Assembly: GCA_910588255.1 (NCBI GenBank)
Contig: CAJUOM010000005.1
Location: forward strand, 14,987 to 49,512
DNA length: 34,526 nucleotides
Direction of reading: 5' to 3'
Source: an uncultured Alphaproteobacteria bacterium
GTDB lineage: Bacteria; Pseudomonadota; Alphaproteobacteria; RUG11792
Shown piece by piece: positions 21,601 through 29,948 of this stretch. Both the position numbers and the translations under genes were made by a program. Every line of letters starts with the position of its first letter. The first letter of the stretch is position 1. The notes below the pieces were generated by a model. It was not told the origin of the DNA, did no database searches, and saw only the letters and a list, made by a program, of their open reading frames with translations.

Positions 21601-22863
21601 ATGAGTTTTAAAGAAATGGTGAATGAATTAAAGAAAAATTCAAAACAGCTTAACGAACCTTTTGTTTTTGCTATAGATACAGAAAAATCCATCTTTTTGC
21701 CCGCCAAGACTGAAGGTGAAAAAGAGAAGGTCGCTGTAGTAGGTATCAAACTGGACAAAAATCTCGATCCGGTAAAAGATGAAAATGGTAACGATGTAAA
21801 GATTGCCATTATTGTTGATGACGCTCCACAAAAAGAAGGGAAAATTCAAGATTATTATAAAAACATGACTGAAGAAGATCTTGAAGATAAAGCTGCATTT
21901 GTCAGATTTTTAAAAAGACAAAAAAATCCTGAAACTCAAATTGGAGCAAGTGTTATTTTGTTCCATGAAGTCAAAAGACTTGATTCCGATCAGAATGTAA
22001 AAGATTCTGAAGGGGTTGTTTTCCCAACATATACTGCAAGCAGATATTGTAACAGAATAGGTATTGATGTTGAACAGGCAAAAACCAGAATTATGCATGG
22101 CATCAGAACAAAACTTAATATTAAAAGGGGTGAAGGAGGTAAAGAGGAATATTTTCTCAATGCTTTTGATGTGGACAACCAAGTACAATTTGATAATGCT
22201 AAAAATAGTATTGATGGCATAACCAAACAGCTTGGGGACTTTTATGACCTTATGTGTGCAAAATATAAAGACCAGGCATACAATAAGTCTTTCGTTTGTG
22301 TGAGTGCTTTTGCTGACATTGACGGTACAAAGGAAAGACTTGGCAGGGAAGAAGAAACAGAGACAGGAGAAAGTAAGTATGTGACTGCCCCAATTTATTT
22401 GAAACTCTTTCAAAAAAATAAAGAAAACAACAAAATAGTGACAGAAGTGTTACCTAAAGAAAAATTCGTTGCTGACTCCATTAATTGGATTAAACAATTC
22501 ATTGAACAGTTTCCTGCTCCTGTTTCTATTACCATGATGCCAAGATATTTTCTTAGATGCGACAACCTCGCTCCCGAAAATGGCAAGATTCCTTCAAAAC
22601 TTGCAGAAATGCTTTCCAGTGGCTTCTATGACCTTTCTATTCTTACCAGTGCAAACAGAACATATAAAGGTATTCAACTCTACCAAAGAGATGAGCAGCC
22701 AATTCCTTATGCCACCATTGACAGCAAAGACAATATTGCTCCCATAGCTGAATATGATGAATATCTTGAGTTTCTGAACAGTCAGGAAACTAAAATGGAA
22801 CAAGCTGCGGGCTCTGAAAATAAAGAGAAAGAAGACCCAAATGCTATCCCAGGATATTTTTAA
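21601..22863 (+). CDS. Unknown 420-aa protein with an SSB-like C-terminal tip
   Basis: 420 aa, soluble, no recognised family. Mixed alpha/beta with long charged linkers (KEKVAVVGIKLDKNLDPVKD, EEETETGESKYVTAPIYLKL). It ends in an acidic stretch and EDPNAIPGYF, which resembles the acidic-hydrophobic tip of SSB proteins and T7 gp2.5-like proteins. A role on single-stranded DNA or with replication proteins is possible but not shown. CGAGGTAA precedes the ATG, and TATAAT lies at 21563-21568. Neighbour to the sigma factor. Confidence 0.6.
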   Translation: MSFKEMVNELKKNSKQLNEPFVFAIDTEKSIFLPAKTEGEKEKVAVVGIKLDKNLDPVKDENGNDVKIAIIVDDAPQKEGKIQDYYKNMTEEDLEDKAAFVRFLKRQKNPETQIGASVILFHEVKRLDSDQNVKDSEGVVFPTYTASRYCNRIGIDVEQAKTRIMHGIRTKLNIKRGEGGKEEYFLNAFDVDNQVQFDNAKNSIDGITKQLGDFYDLMCAKYKDQAYNKSFVCVSAFADIDGTKERLGREEETETGESKYVTAPIYLKLFQKNKENNKIVTEVLPKEKFVADSINWIKQFIEQFPAPVSITMMPRYFLRCDNLAPENGKIPSKLAEMLSSGFYDLSILTSANRTYKGIQLYQRDEQPIPYATIDSKDNIAPIAEYDEYLEFLNSQETKMEQAAGSENKEKEDPNAIPGYF

Positions 22864-22900
22864 AAAAATCTAAAAACAGTCTCATAAGCTGTTAATTATA

Positions 22901-22953
22901 AAAAATATTGTATATAATATGTATAGATTCAGGTTAAAAACACTTGAATCTAT
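22901..22953 (+). promoter_or_regulatory. Sigma-factor promoter and 5' hairpin
   Basis: AATATTGTATATAATATG (TATAAT 22913-22918) places the transcript start near 22922. The RNA then begins with a perfect stem, ATAGATTCA (22923-22931) with TGAATCTAT (22945-22953). A stem at the extreme 5' end can stabilise or control the mRNA. AAGGG lies 8 bases before ATG 22994. Confidence 0.6.
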
Positions 22954-22993
22954 GCAATGGGTTAAAGCTTAAGCTAAAATCAAGGGTCCCCAA

Positions 22994-24586
22994 ATGAATA
23001 ATACTCCGCAGAGAAAAAATCTGAAAGTAAAGCCAGAGAACTATTTAAAAAAACAGGAAACAGACAAGTTGTTCTATTTTCTGAAATGCTATGAAGAAAG
23101 CCTGTTGGCTGAATTGCTTGAGTTCCCGACGTTTATACAAGACATTATCAACATGAAGAGCGGGATCTATAATAATACTGTGAAATTAAAAGATATTCTA
23201 AGAAGAATGTCAGAATTTGAAGAAAATCTTGAGGAAGATGAAAACGGTGAAACTGTTAAGGTGGGAAATCTCTCAATGGTCCAAAGGAATGACTTGTTAA
23301 AATCATTGGAAGATCAGAAGAATTTTTATTTTTATAACGACAACAAAATCCTTCCTTTTATTTTTTACGAAAATATCATTGACAACCCCTACTATCATTA
23401 CAGAAAAGCTTCCAAAGAATATATTGAAAGTTACTCTTCTTATAAGCAATTCTTTTTCAGTGAAATCACCAGATGTGACTTTGCTCAGGAAGTTTTTTTG
23501 GAAGAAGTTGACGTGCTGAACAGTATCATTGACCATTGGGGTATGATTGTCAGGACTCACCAAGGTTTTATAGAAGATTTGGGTATCCCCTATGATGAAT
23601 TTGTCAGGGTTACTCATAGGAAAGAAAGAAATGAGCTTAGCTGGGCACTTTATTCTGACCTCATAGAATGTTCATTAGAAAAAGCCCAGTATCTTTATGA
23701 CAAACATTTTGAGATCGACAAGGTACTTAAAGCATACGCCAAGACTTTCCCTTTTGATTATAAAACAGCTGTAGAATACATGGATAATATTAATGGACTG
23801 ATGCAGCTTATTTTGAAGACAAAGAACATTATTTTTGAAAACAATATGGGGCTTGCTCAGGCTGCTACTAACGATTCCATTAATAAACTTATTAATCCTC
23901 AGAGTATTCCTCGTGAAGATTTATATCACGAAGCATTGTTTGGGCTTAGAAAAGCTATTAACAAGTTTGACCTCAGCAATGGTGCAGCATTTTCAACTTA
24001 TGCGATGAACTGGATTATGCAGGCTATCCAAAGATGTCCTGAAACATATCAATGTATTAAACTGCCTGTTTACACCCAATCTCTTGTTAAAGAAATCAGT
24101 ATCTATAAGGCTCACTGTAAAGAAACAGGAGAACCTTATACCACTGAAAATATTCAAAAATATCTTGCTGAAAGAGGTAAGAAGGTATCGCTCAAAAAGA
24201 TTGAAGAAGTGCTTATTGGAACCAATACTATTGTCTCACTCAATGCCCCGGTTGGCGGTGACAGTGAAAACAGAACTTTTGAAGATTATATCCCTGATAC
24301 CAGTATTTCAAGCCTGGAAGATATTGCCTCAGATCATTTTGATATTAAAGAAAAACTAGAAGAAGCCTTATCTAAGCTGAATAATCCTACATATGAAAGG
24401 CTGCTCAGACAGTTATGGGGGATTGGTTACGATAATGCCAACAGAGAGGAAACGATTAAAAGTTTAGCTCAGAAAGAAAATATTTCTCAGCAATCTATCA
24501 AAAACCTTACTTCTCAGGCGTTTGAAGAATTAGCTAAGATTATTAAACGAGATTATGCTTATCTTGAAGACGAACTTCATATGTGA
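22994..24586 (+). CDS. Sigma-70 family RNA polymerase sigma factor, element-encoded
   Basis: 530 aa. Region 2 is NNMGLAQAATNDSINKLINP to LYHEALFGLRKAINKFDLSN and AFSTYAMNWIMQAIQR (about 283-347), the core-binding and -10-melting segment. Region 3 follows (IKLPVYTQSLVKEISIYKAH to ~440), and region 4 ends with the helix-turn-helix ETIKSLAQKENISQQSIKNL (~490-510). The first ~280 residues are a long divergent N-terminal part, unlike short ECF factors, so it resembles housekeeping or group 2/3 factors in size. It directs host polymerase to selected promoters. It has its own promoter with a 5' hairpin and a strong terminator. A housekeeping sigma is normally chromosomal. Confidence 0.9.
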   Translation: MNNTPQRKNLKVKPENYLKKQETDKLFYFLKCYEESLLAELLEFPTFIQDIINMKSGIYNNTVKLKDILRRMSEFEENLEEDENGETVKVGNLSMVQRNDLLKSLEDQKNFYFYNDNKILPFIFYENIIDNPYYHYRKASKEYIESYSSYKQFFFSEITRCDFAQEVFLEEVDVLNSIIDHWGMIVRTHQGFIEDLGIPYDEFVRVTHRKERNELSWALYSDLIECSLEKAQYLYDKHFEIDKVLKAYAKTFPFDYKTAVEYMDNINGLMQLILKTKNIIFENNMGLAQAATNDSINKLINPQSIPREDLYHEALFGLRKAINKFDLSNGAAFSTYAMNWIMQAIQRCPETYQCIKLPVYTQSLVKEISIYKAHCKETGEPYTTENIQKYLAERGKKVSLKKIEEVLIGTNTIVSLNAPVGGDSENRTFEDYIPDTSISSLEDIASDHFDIKEKLEEALSKLNNPTYERLLRQLWGIGYDNANREETIKSLAQKENISQQSIKNLTSQAFEELAKIIKRDYAYLEDELHM

Positions 24587-24589
24587 ATC

Positions 24590-24619
24590 AAGAAGCTCCA
24601 GATTAATGGAGCTTCTTTT
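24590..24619. terminator. Terminator of the sigma gene
   Basis: AAGAAGCTCCA (24590-24600) pairs perfectly with TGGAGCTTCTT (24607-24617), followed by TT. Confidence 0.85.
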
Positions 24620-24621
24620 AT

Positions 24622-24852
24622 TTAAATTTCTTGTTCTTTTTTCTTATTATTTTTTTCAGAGCACATGCCCGACTCAAAGCTGAAGTCCTTATCATGTTTG
24701 GACCTGATAATATCAGCCAAGACCTGAGCCTTAGGATCTCCAATTTTATGATAAAACTTTGCATAGAGCTTTGCTTGTGAGATAAAGCCAAAGTTTTTGA
24801 ATGTACTTGAAATGGTACCGGTTTTTTCTATAACTTCATCTATGTATGCCAT
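24622..24852 (-). CDS. Unknown 76-aa protein after the recombinase gene
   Basis: 76 aa, starts MAYIDEVIEKTGTISSTFKN, ends in a Lys/Glu-rich tail. No recognised domain. ATG 24852 is 2 bases after the recombinase stop, so it is coupled to it. Its size and place would suit a recombination accessory factor, but the sequence does not show this. Confidence 0.55.
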   Translation of the reverse strand: MAYIDEVIEKTGTISSTFKNFGFISQAKLYAKFYHKIGDPKAQVLADIIRSKHDKDFSFESGMCSEKNNKKKEQEI

Positions 24853-24854
24853 GA

Positions 24855-25739
24855 CTATTCACTTCTCATAACAATATTTGAATTTAACAACATATTAGTT
24901 GGGGTACATCTGGGGATTTCATCTTTTTTTATTTTTCTGCCAACATTCTTCTTTGCATAGTGAATTGAAGCAGTATTAATTGATTTATGTCCCATAATAA
25001 TAGCAATTTCTTCTCTTGATAATCCGGTCTTTTTCAGGTTTGCTGCAACCTGATGTCTTGTTGAATAAAAGCTTATTTTATCTTCTGCCGGAATATCGTA
25101 TTGAGTATAGTAAAGCAGGCTTCTGGAACTGGCATAAACAGTTTCCCATGTATGTTTTTTCAGCAGGCTGTCAATTTGAGCAATTAGAGCCTTGGCTAAT
25201 GTGAAATAATCATTTTTCTTTTGAAAACTAATTACTCTGTATTTACCGTTAGCTCTTCCGTTAGTAGCTTTTGCATTTTTAATAGTGATGGACTTGTCAT
25301 CATATACGGCAGACTTCCATTCAACAGGTCGAAAACCAAAATAGAGATTTGTTACCAGCAAAAGAGCAGTAAAAATACTATATTCAGATTTGGTATTTAG
25401 TATTCTTGATACTACTTTTTTGAGAACAGGTTCCATCACCTTTTTATTTTTTAAAGCTGATGTCCTTTTCGGAAGTTCATCAGTCTGTTCAATATGTATA
25501 TTTTTAATCAAATCTATGATTTGGATAGGGGCTTTTATTTGTTCAAAATAATAGACCATTGCTGCCTTGTACAGTCTAATGGATGAGGGGCTAAGACCGG
25601 TCAGCAAATCATAGAACCAAGCATAAAAATCATCAAGCGAAGAATGAATATTCAACAATGTTTCTTTTTCAAATCTTTTGACGATTTGTTCTGCTTTTTC
25701 CAAATACTTGATTTCAGTTTCTATAGTCTTTGTTTTCAT
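24855..25739 (-). CDS. Tyrosine recombinase (XerC/D or integrase type)
   Basis: 294 aa. N-terminal SAM-like core-binding region (residues ~10-95), then the catalytic domain with Arg137 (YFGFRPVEW), Arg228 (FYSTRHQVAANLKKTGLS), His251 (IMGHKSINT) and the nucleophile Tyr261 (HYAKKN). The usual His three residues before the second Arg is Tyr here. It breaks and rejoins DNA at a specific site, for plasmid multimer resolution or integration. A TATAAT box ends only 7 bases before ATG 25739 and there is no ribosome site, so the mRNA is probably leaderless. Divergent from recD2. Confidence 0.85.
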   Translation of the reverse strand: MKTKTIETEIKYLEKAEQIVKRFEKETLLNIHSSLDDFYAWFYDLLTGLSPSSIRLYKAAMVYYFEQIKAPIQIIDLIKNIHIEQTDELPKRTSALKNKKVMEPVLKKVVSRILNTKSEYSIFTALLLVTNLYFGFRPVEWKSAVYDDKSITIKNAKATNGRANGKYRVISFQKKNDYFTLAKALIAQIDSLLKKHTWETVYASSRSLLYYTQYDIPAEDKISFYSTRHQVAANLKKTGLSREEIAIIMGHKSINTASIHYAKKNVGRKIKKDEIPRCTPTNMLLNSNIVMRSE

Positions 25740-25810
25740 AGTCTATATTATACATGTCCCAAATTAAAATACATATATAATAAATGAATATCATTGAACA
25801 AGGACTTATT

Positions 25811-28153
25811 ATGGAACTTTTAGCAAAAGTAGATAAAATAATTTATTCAAATGAAGGTTTTGGTATTGCAAAAGCAGAAATCCAAGACCAGAATCTTGAT
25901 GATAAATTCAAAGATGTATTCAAAGCTTACAAAGATGGAAGTAAATATTATATAAACATCAAAGGTCAGATCGCTTTTATCAATATCGGCATCAATGTAA
26001 AATTGTATGGAGATATCGTTAATCACCCTAAGTTTGGCAAACAGTTTGATGTGACAAAATACCAGACTATTGCTGATAAAAATGAAATTATCTTCAATGC
26101 CATTGAACAAAAATTTATTAAAGGTATTTCTAAGAAGTCTTTGGAAGAAATCAAATCTACTTATCGCGATATCAGAGATTTACTTGAAAACCATAGTGAA
26201 GATCTGCTAAAAATCAAAGGAATATCCAATAAAAGTTTAACCAAAATTAAAACTTCATGGGCTGTCTACAAAGAAAACGAAATCTTTAACGAACTGTTTT
26301 TAACTTATGGGATCAGCCCCAGGCATAAGGAACAGATGATAGAAATTTGGAAAACGCCTGAAAAGGCTAAAGAAGCTATTGAAGACAATCCTTATACCCT
26401 GGCTGAAAAGATTAAAGGGATTGGATTTAAAACTGCTGATGCCATTGCTTTAAATTCTGGTATAAAAGAAGATGACACCAGAAGAATTAATGCTTGTTTT
26501 ACATATATAATTAAAGAATTAGTCCCTGCCAATGGGCATAGTTATATATCCTTCAATCTTCTTATGCATGAATGTATTGAACTTTTCAAAGATAAAAATA
26601 AAAAAATCAGTGACGACCTTTATAATAAAATTTTGGATGAAGGCAATAAGCTCCAGAACACGAAATTTATCTACATGGACAGAGAAAACGAACTTGTTTG
26701 GAACAGAGAATTACATTTTCAGGAAAAAAACATTTCATGGAGATTAAAAAATTTCCTCGACCGAAAAAGAAACAGCCTGTCTATTGAAGAACTTGGCAAA
26801 CTTCATGAAATCATTGCCAATGCGGAAATGGAGCAAAAAATAACTCTTGATCCTAAACAAAAGGAAATTATTCTCAATGCCTATATCAATCCTATCTTTA
26901 TTGGTACCGGTGGTCCCGGAACAGGCAAGACAACTCTCCTCAAAACTTATATTAAAGTTTTGGAACAATATGGTATTCATCCAAAAGATATTGCTCTTAT
27001 TGCTCCCACAGGCAAAGCAGCCAAGAGAATGACCGAGGCTATCGATAATCCAAATTATCAGGCTTCTACTATTCACCGGCTGCTGGGTTTTAATGGAAGT
27101 TGTTTTGTCCATAATGAACAAGAGCCCTTTGCCCAAAAATACTTTATAATTGATGAAAGTTCAATGATCGACATAGAACTGTTCTCAAACTTCCTAAATG
27201 CAGTTCCTCTTGATGCCAAAATTTTTATGTTGGGTGATATTGACCAGCTTCCATCAGTCGGAGCCGGCAATATTCTCAAAGACCTGCTTGAATCCGGGGT
27301 TGTACCAATGGCAAAGTTGGAACACATCTTCAGGCAAAAAAATAATGCTTTTATCTCTAAAAATGCCCATGCTGTAAAAGATGGAGATAAAAAAGGCTTT
27401 GTTTTTGGGGACGAAATGGAAACCTCAGACTTTTTCTATACTCCTCTTCAGTCAGTAAAAGACCTACCTGAAGAAACCAAAGAACAGATTTATAAAGAAG
27501 ACAAACAAAAACTTATTGAAATTGTTCAAAAGACATTAAGTCAAACCAATCCTCAAACAGGCAAAAATTATACTTTGGATGACATTATGATTTTGCTGCC
27601 AATGAGAAAAGGTGAACTTGGGGTTAATGCAATTAATAAGGTATTACAAGATACCTTTAATCCCAACGGTAAGCCTATCAATACTTTTAATAACAAATTC
27701 AGAGTAGGTGATAAGATTATCCAAAATAAAAATGACTACCAGCTCAATGTATTTAATGGAGAACAAGGAATTATTAAATCCAACAATCCCGAAGATGAAT
27801 CTATTGTGGTTGACTTCTATGATAAAGTTATAGAAATTCCTTATGAACAGGTTCCCAATATGGATTTATCCTATGCCATAACTGTCCATAAATCACAAGG
27901 ATCAGAAAGTCCTGTTACTATTATTTGTATGACAAATTCTCATTATGTTATGCTGCAAAGAAACTTACTCTATACAGCTATTACAAGGACCAGAACGATC
28001 TGCCATCTTGTAGGAGAAAAATCTGCCATTCTAAGTGCTATTGGCAGAAATAAGATTCAAAAAAGATACACGGGTCTTTCAACTTTTTTACGAGAAGGAC
28101 CTAAACAGACCTCCTATAAAGTTGAAGAAGAAACTAATGCCCCGAGTTTTTAG
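25811..28153 (+). CDS. recD2: RecD2-like ATP-dependent 5'-3' DNA helicase
   Basis: 780 aa from ATG 25811 (AAGGA site; the earlier ATG 25784 lies at or before the predicted transcript start). An N-terminal OB-like part is followed by helix-hairpin-helix repeats (ISKKSLEEI, GISNKSLTKI, IKGIGFKTADAIAL). The SF1B motor has Walker A GGPGTGKTTLL near 365, Walker B IIDESSMID near 447, motif III GDIDQLPSVGAGN near 474, FRQ, and the C-terminal VHKSQGSE near 690 with LLYTAITRT. RecD2 enzymes unwind DNA alone, without RecBC. Likely role: replication or repair of the element. Confidence 0.92.
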   Translation: MELLAKVDKIIYSNEGFGIAKAEIQDQNLDDKFKDVFKAYKDGSKYYINIKGQIAFINIGINVKLYGDIVNHPKFGKQFDVTKYQTIADKNEIIFNAIEQKFIKGISKKSLEEIKSTYRDIRDLLENHSEDLLKIKGISNKSLTKIKTSWAVYKENEIFNELFLTYGISPRHKEQMIEIWKTPEKAKEAIEDNPYTLAEKIKGIGFKTADAIALNSGIKEDDTRRINACFTYIIKELVPANGHSYISFNLLMHECIELFKDKNKKISDDLYNKILDEGNKLQNTKFIYMDRENELVWNRELHFQEKNISWRLKNFLDRKRNSLSIEELGKLHEIIANAEMEQKITLDPKQKEIILNAYINPIFIGTGGPGTGKTTLLKTYIKVLEQYGIHPKDIALIAPTGKAAKRMTEAIDNPNYQASTIHRLLGFNGSCFVHNEQEPFAQKYFIIDESSMIDIELFSNFLNAVPLDAKIFMLGDIDQLPSVGAGNILKDLLESGVVPMAKLEHIFRQKNNAFISKNAHAVKDGDKKGFVFGDEMETSDFFYTPLQSVKDLPEETKEQIYKEDKQKLIEIVQKTLSQTNPQTGKNYTLDDIMILLPMRKGELGVNAINKVLQDTFNPNGKPINTFNNKFRVGDKIIQNKNDYQLNVFNGEQGIIKSNNPEDESIVVDFYDKVIEIPYEQVPNMDLSYAITVHKSQGSESPVTIICMTNSHYVMLQRNLLYTAITRTRTICHLVGEKSAILSAIGRNKIQKRYTGLSTFLREGPKQTSYKVEEETNAPSF

Positions 28154-28159
28154 ATAAAA

Positions 28160-28181
28160 AAGGGGCTAACTGCCCCTTATT
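28160..28181. terminator. Terminator after recD2
   Basis: AAGGGGC (28160-28166) pairs with GCCCCTT (28172-28178) with A- and T-rich flanks. Confidence 0.75.
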
Positions 28182-28222
28182 ATTCCGGTTTAATCCTCTA
28201 TAAATAAGGACGTTCACACATC

Positions 28223-28441
28223 TTAATTAAAACTTAAATCAGATCCAAAAGAAGTGGTCACTGAAGTCGTAACTTCACCATCAAGGTTTATTCTGTTCGC
28301 AGCCTCCAACTCGTGTTGAAAGATTTCATTTTTCTTATTAACATCATAAATGGTAACGCCAAGCTTTTTTCCTGTAGCCAAATACATTTCATTTGTCCAC
28401 TGCATCTCTTCATTTAACATTTCAATCATAGGATGAGCCAT
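28223..28441 (-). CDS. Unknown 72-aa protein, end of endonuclease operon
   Basis: 72 aa from ATG 28441, chosen because AAGGAG lies 6 bases upstream and the previous gene stops one base earlier. Starts MAHPMIEMLNEEMQWTNEMY. Helical N-terminus, Ser/Thr-rich end. No family recognised. Confidence 0.55.
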   Translation of the reverse strand: MAHPMIEMLNEEMQWTNEMYLATGKKLGVTIYDVNKKNEIFQHELEAANRINLDGEVTTSVTTSFGSDLSFN

Positions 28442-28442
28442 A

Positions 28443-28823
28443 TCATGCTCCTTCATAGTAATCCAAGTCACACAGTATGCTTAAATCACTGAAAATTAAT
28501 GTTTTGACAAAATTATCTTTCAATATTTTGCTGAGAAGAATGTCATATTTTTTGAAATATTTAAAAAACTCGAATTTTTCATTCTTAAATCTCAGCATTA
28601 CTTCATTGTCACTTTCGACCTTTTCGATTATTTCAAATTGATATTTCTCACCTGTAATTTGTTCCATGTCCTCAATCTTTTCATCCGAAAAAGATATCTT
28701 CACAATAGAATCAGCAGGGAAAAATTTATTTGTTTTTACAGGGAATATTCTAGACCCCCCATAAGGTTTTATATATAGTTTACCATCTTTGACTTTTAGC
28801 ACTTTGCAAATTAATTGTTTCAT
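28443..28823 (-). CDS. Unknown 126-aa protein
   Basis: 126 aa. The N-terminal ~50 residues are beta-rich (KQLICKVLKVKDGKLYIKPY), with a small-barrel look; the rest is mixed. No recognised family. AGAGGT precedes the ATG. Lies between the HipA-like kinase gene and the 72-aa gene in one operon. Confidence 0.6.
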   Translation of the reverse strand: MKQLICKVLKVKDGKLYIKPYGGSRIFPVKTNKFFPADSIVKISFSDEKIEDMEQITGEKYQFEIIEKVESDNEVMLRFKNEKFEFFKYFKKYDILLSKILKDNFVKTLIFSDLSILCDLDYYEGA

Positions 28824-28859
28824 GCTTTTACCTCTAACTAAATATACTATATGTGTTTT

Positions 28860-29948
28860 TTATAAATAGGGAGACAAACTCTGCTCTAATATATTTTCGG
28901 ATCTTCTTTTAATGAACTCTTCAAATTTTCTGGTATATTTTTCAAACTCATTAAATTCAGGCTGCTCAAATGAAGCAGAAACAATCCTCTCTAACCCCTC
29001 AATATGTCTATCCCTGAAATATTCCTTAGCCTGTTCCAGTGGTTTTTTTCTGTCAAAAGTCAGATAGTTTCTTTCAGAGAAATTATCATATTCGTCTAAG
29101 GTTAATAAGTTCAAATAATTAAATCCATTATCAAAAATTGGAGCAGCACCAATAATTTCATTGGTATCATTCTCAAAAAGGACTCCCCAATTACCTTTAT
29201 GCCTATCCAAGTTACCAATAAATCCATCAAAAAACATTAAGTCTTCAAAATTTTCTAATCCGTATTTCTCAATACTCTCCCGTTCCAAAAGACTGCTAGT
29301 GGGAGTAAACCCGACTTTTTCATCAGTAAACGATAAACATGAGCAAAAAACTTCTCCATTCAATTTTACCAAATCATAATGGACATGATTAAGCCCCAAA
29401 AGTTCAAGAAGTTGTGAAGCATAATATTCAGCATAAGCTTCCTTGCCTCCATTGGCATATACTTCAGTGCCGCCTTTATAAAGTTTTATTCCTGTATCAT
29501 CTCTTACCCATGCCTTTTTGAGCATACCAGCTGTAGTAAATTCTGGAGACATAATAATGCCTGACTTATGATATTTCTTACCAAATAAGGCAGTATCAGT
29601 CACATTTCTATCAAATTCATTCTGATAAAAATTATAATCTTCCCACTTGTAATCCTTATCGGCAGGGACAAACCAAGAAGTATCATTCAAAGATAATCCT
29701 AATCCTGCATCAATATAAGAGAATAAATTATTATTCCCATAAGTATTCATAAGTTCTTCAGCATACATTCTACCGGAAGAAAACCTACGTTTATGAACTA
29801 TTTCTTTTATTGTTTTTATAAATGCAGGCTCCAGATTTTTAAATTCATTATTGATAGTTGTTATTTTTACAACTTCATCCTTAGAATCATTAACCAAAAA
29901 AGAAAAGACATTGTTATCCTTGTTTTTCATTATATATTCTGTTACCAT
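28860..29948 (-). CDS. HipA-like kinase (second of three)
   Basis: 362 aa. An N-terminal part with GLGLSLNDTSWFVPADKDYK followed by WEDYNFYQNEF (81-112), common in HipA-like proteins of mobile elements, then a kinase C-terminal half: IGNLDRHKGNWGVL (catalytic Asp248, Asn253) and PIFDNG (Asp273). The Ser-Leu-Ala-Gly loop of classic HipA is absent. GIKLYKGG (153-160) may be the ATP loop. It overlaps the endonuclease gene by 7 bases with a GAGG site inside that gene, so the two are made together. Substrate unknown; a toxin or regulator is possible. Confidence 0.8.
   Translation of the reverse strand: MVTEYIMKNKDNNVFSFLVNDSKDEVVKITTINNEFKNLEPAFIKTIKEIVHKRRFSSGRMYAEELMNTYGNNNLFSYIDAGLGLSLNDTSWFVPADKDYKWEDYNFYQNEFDRNVTDTALFGKKYHKSGIIMSPEFTTAGMLKKAWVRDDTGIKLYKGGTEVYANGGKEAYAEYYASQLLELLGLNHVHYDLVKLNGEVFCSCLSFTDEKVGFTPTSSLLERESIEKYGLENFEDLMFFDGFIGNLDRHKGNWGVLFENDTNEIIGAAPIFDNGFNYLNLLTLDEYDNFSERNYLTFDRKKPLEQAKEYFRDRHIEGLERIVSASFEQPEFNEFEKYTRKFEEFIKRRSENILEQSLSPYL

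Noticed and set aside
21910..22413. Minus-strand 167-codon frame inside the 420-aa gene
   Set aside because: Cysteine- and phenylalanine-rich antisense of a well-supported gene with no ribosome site; typical shadow frame.
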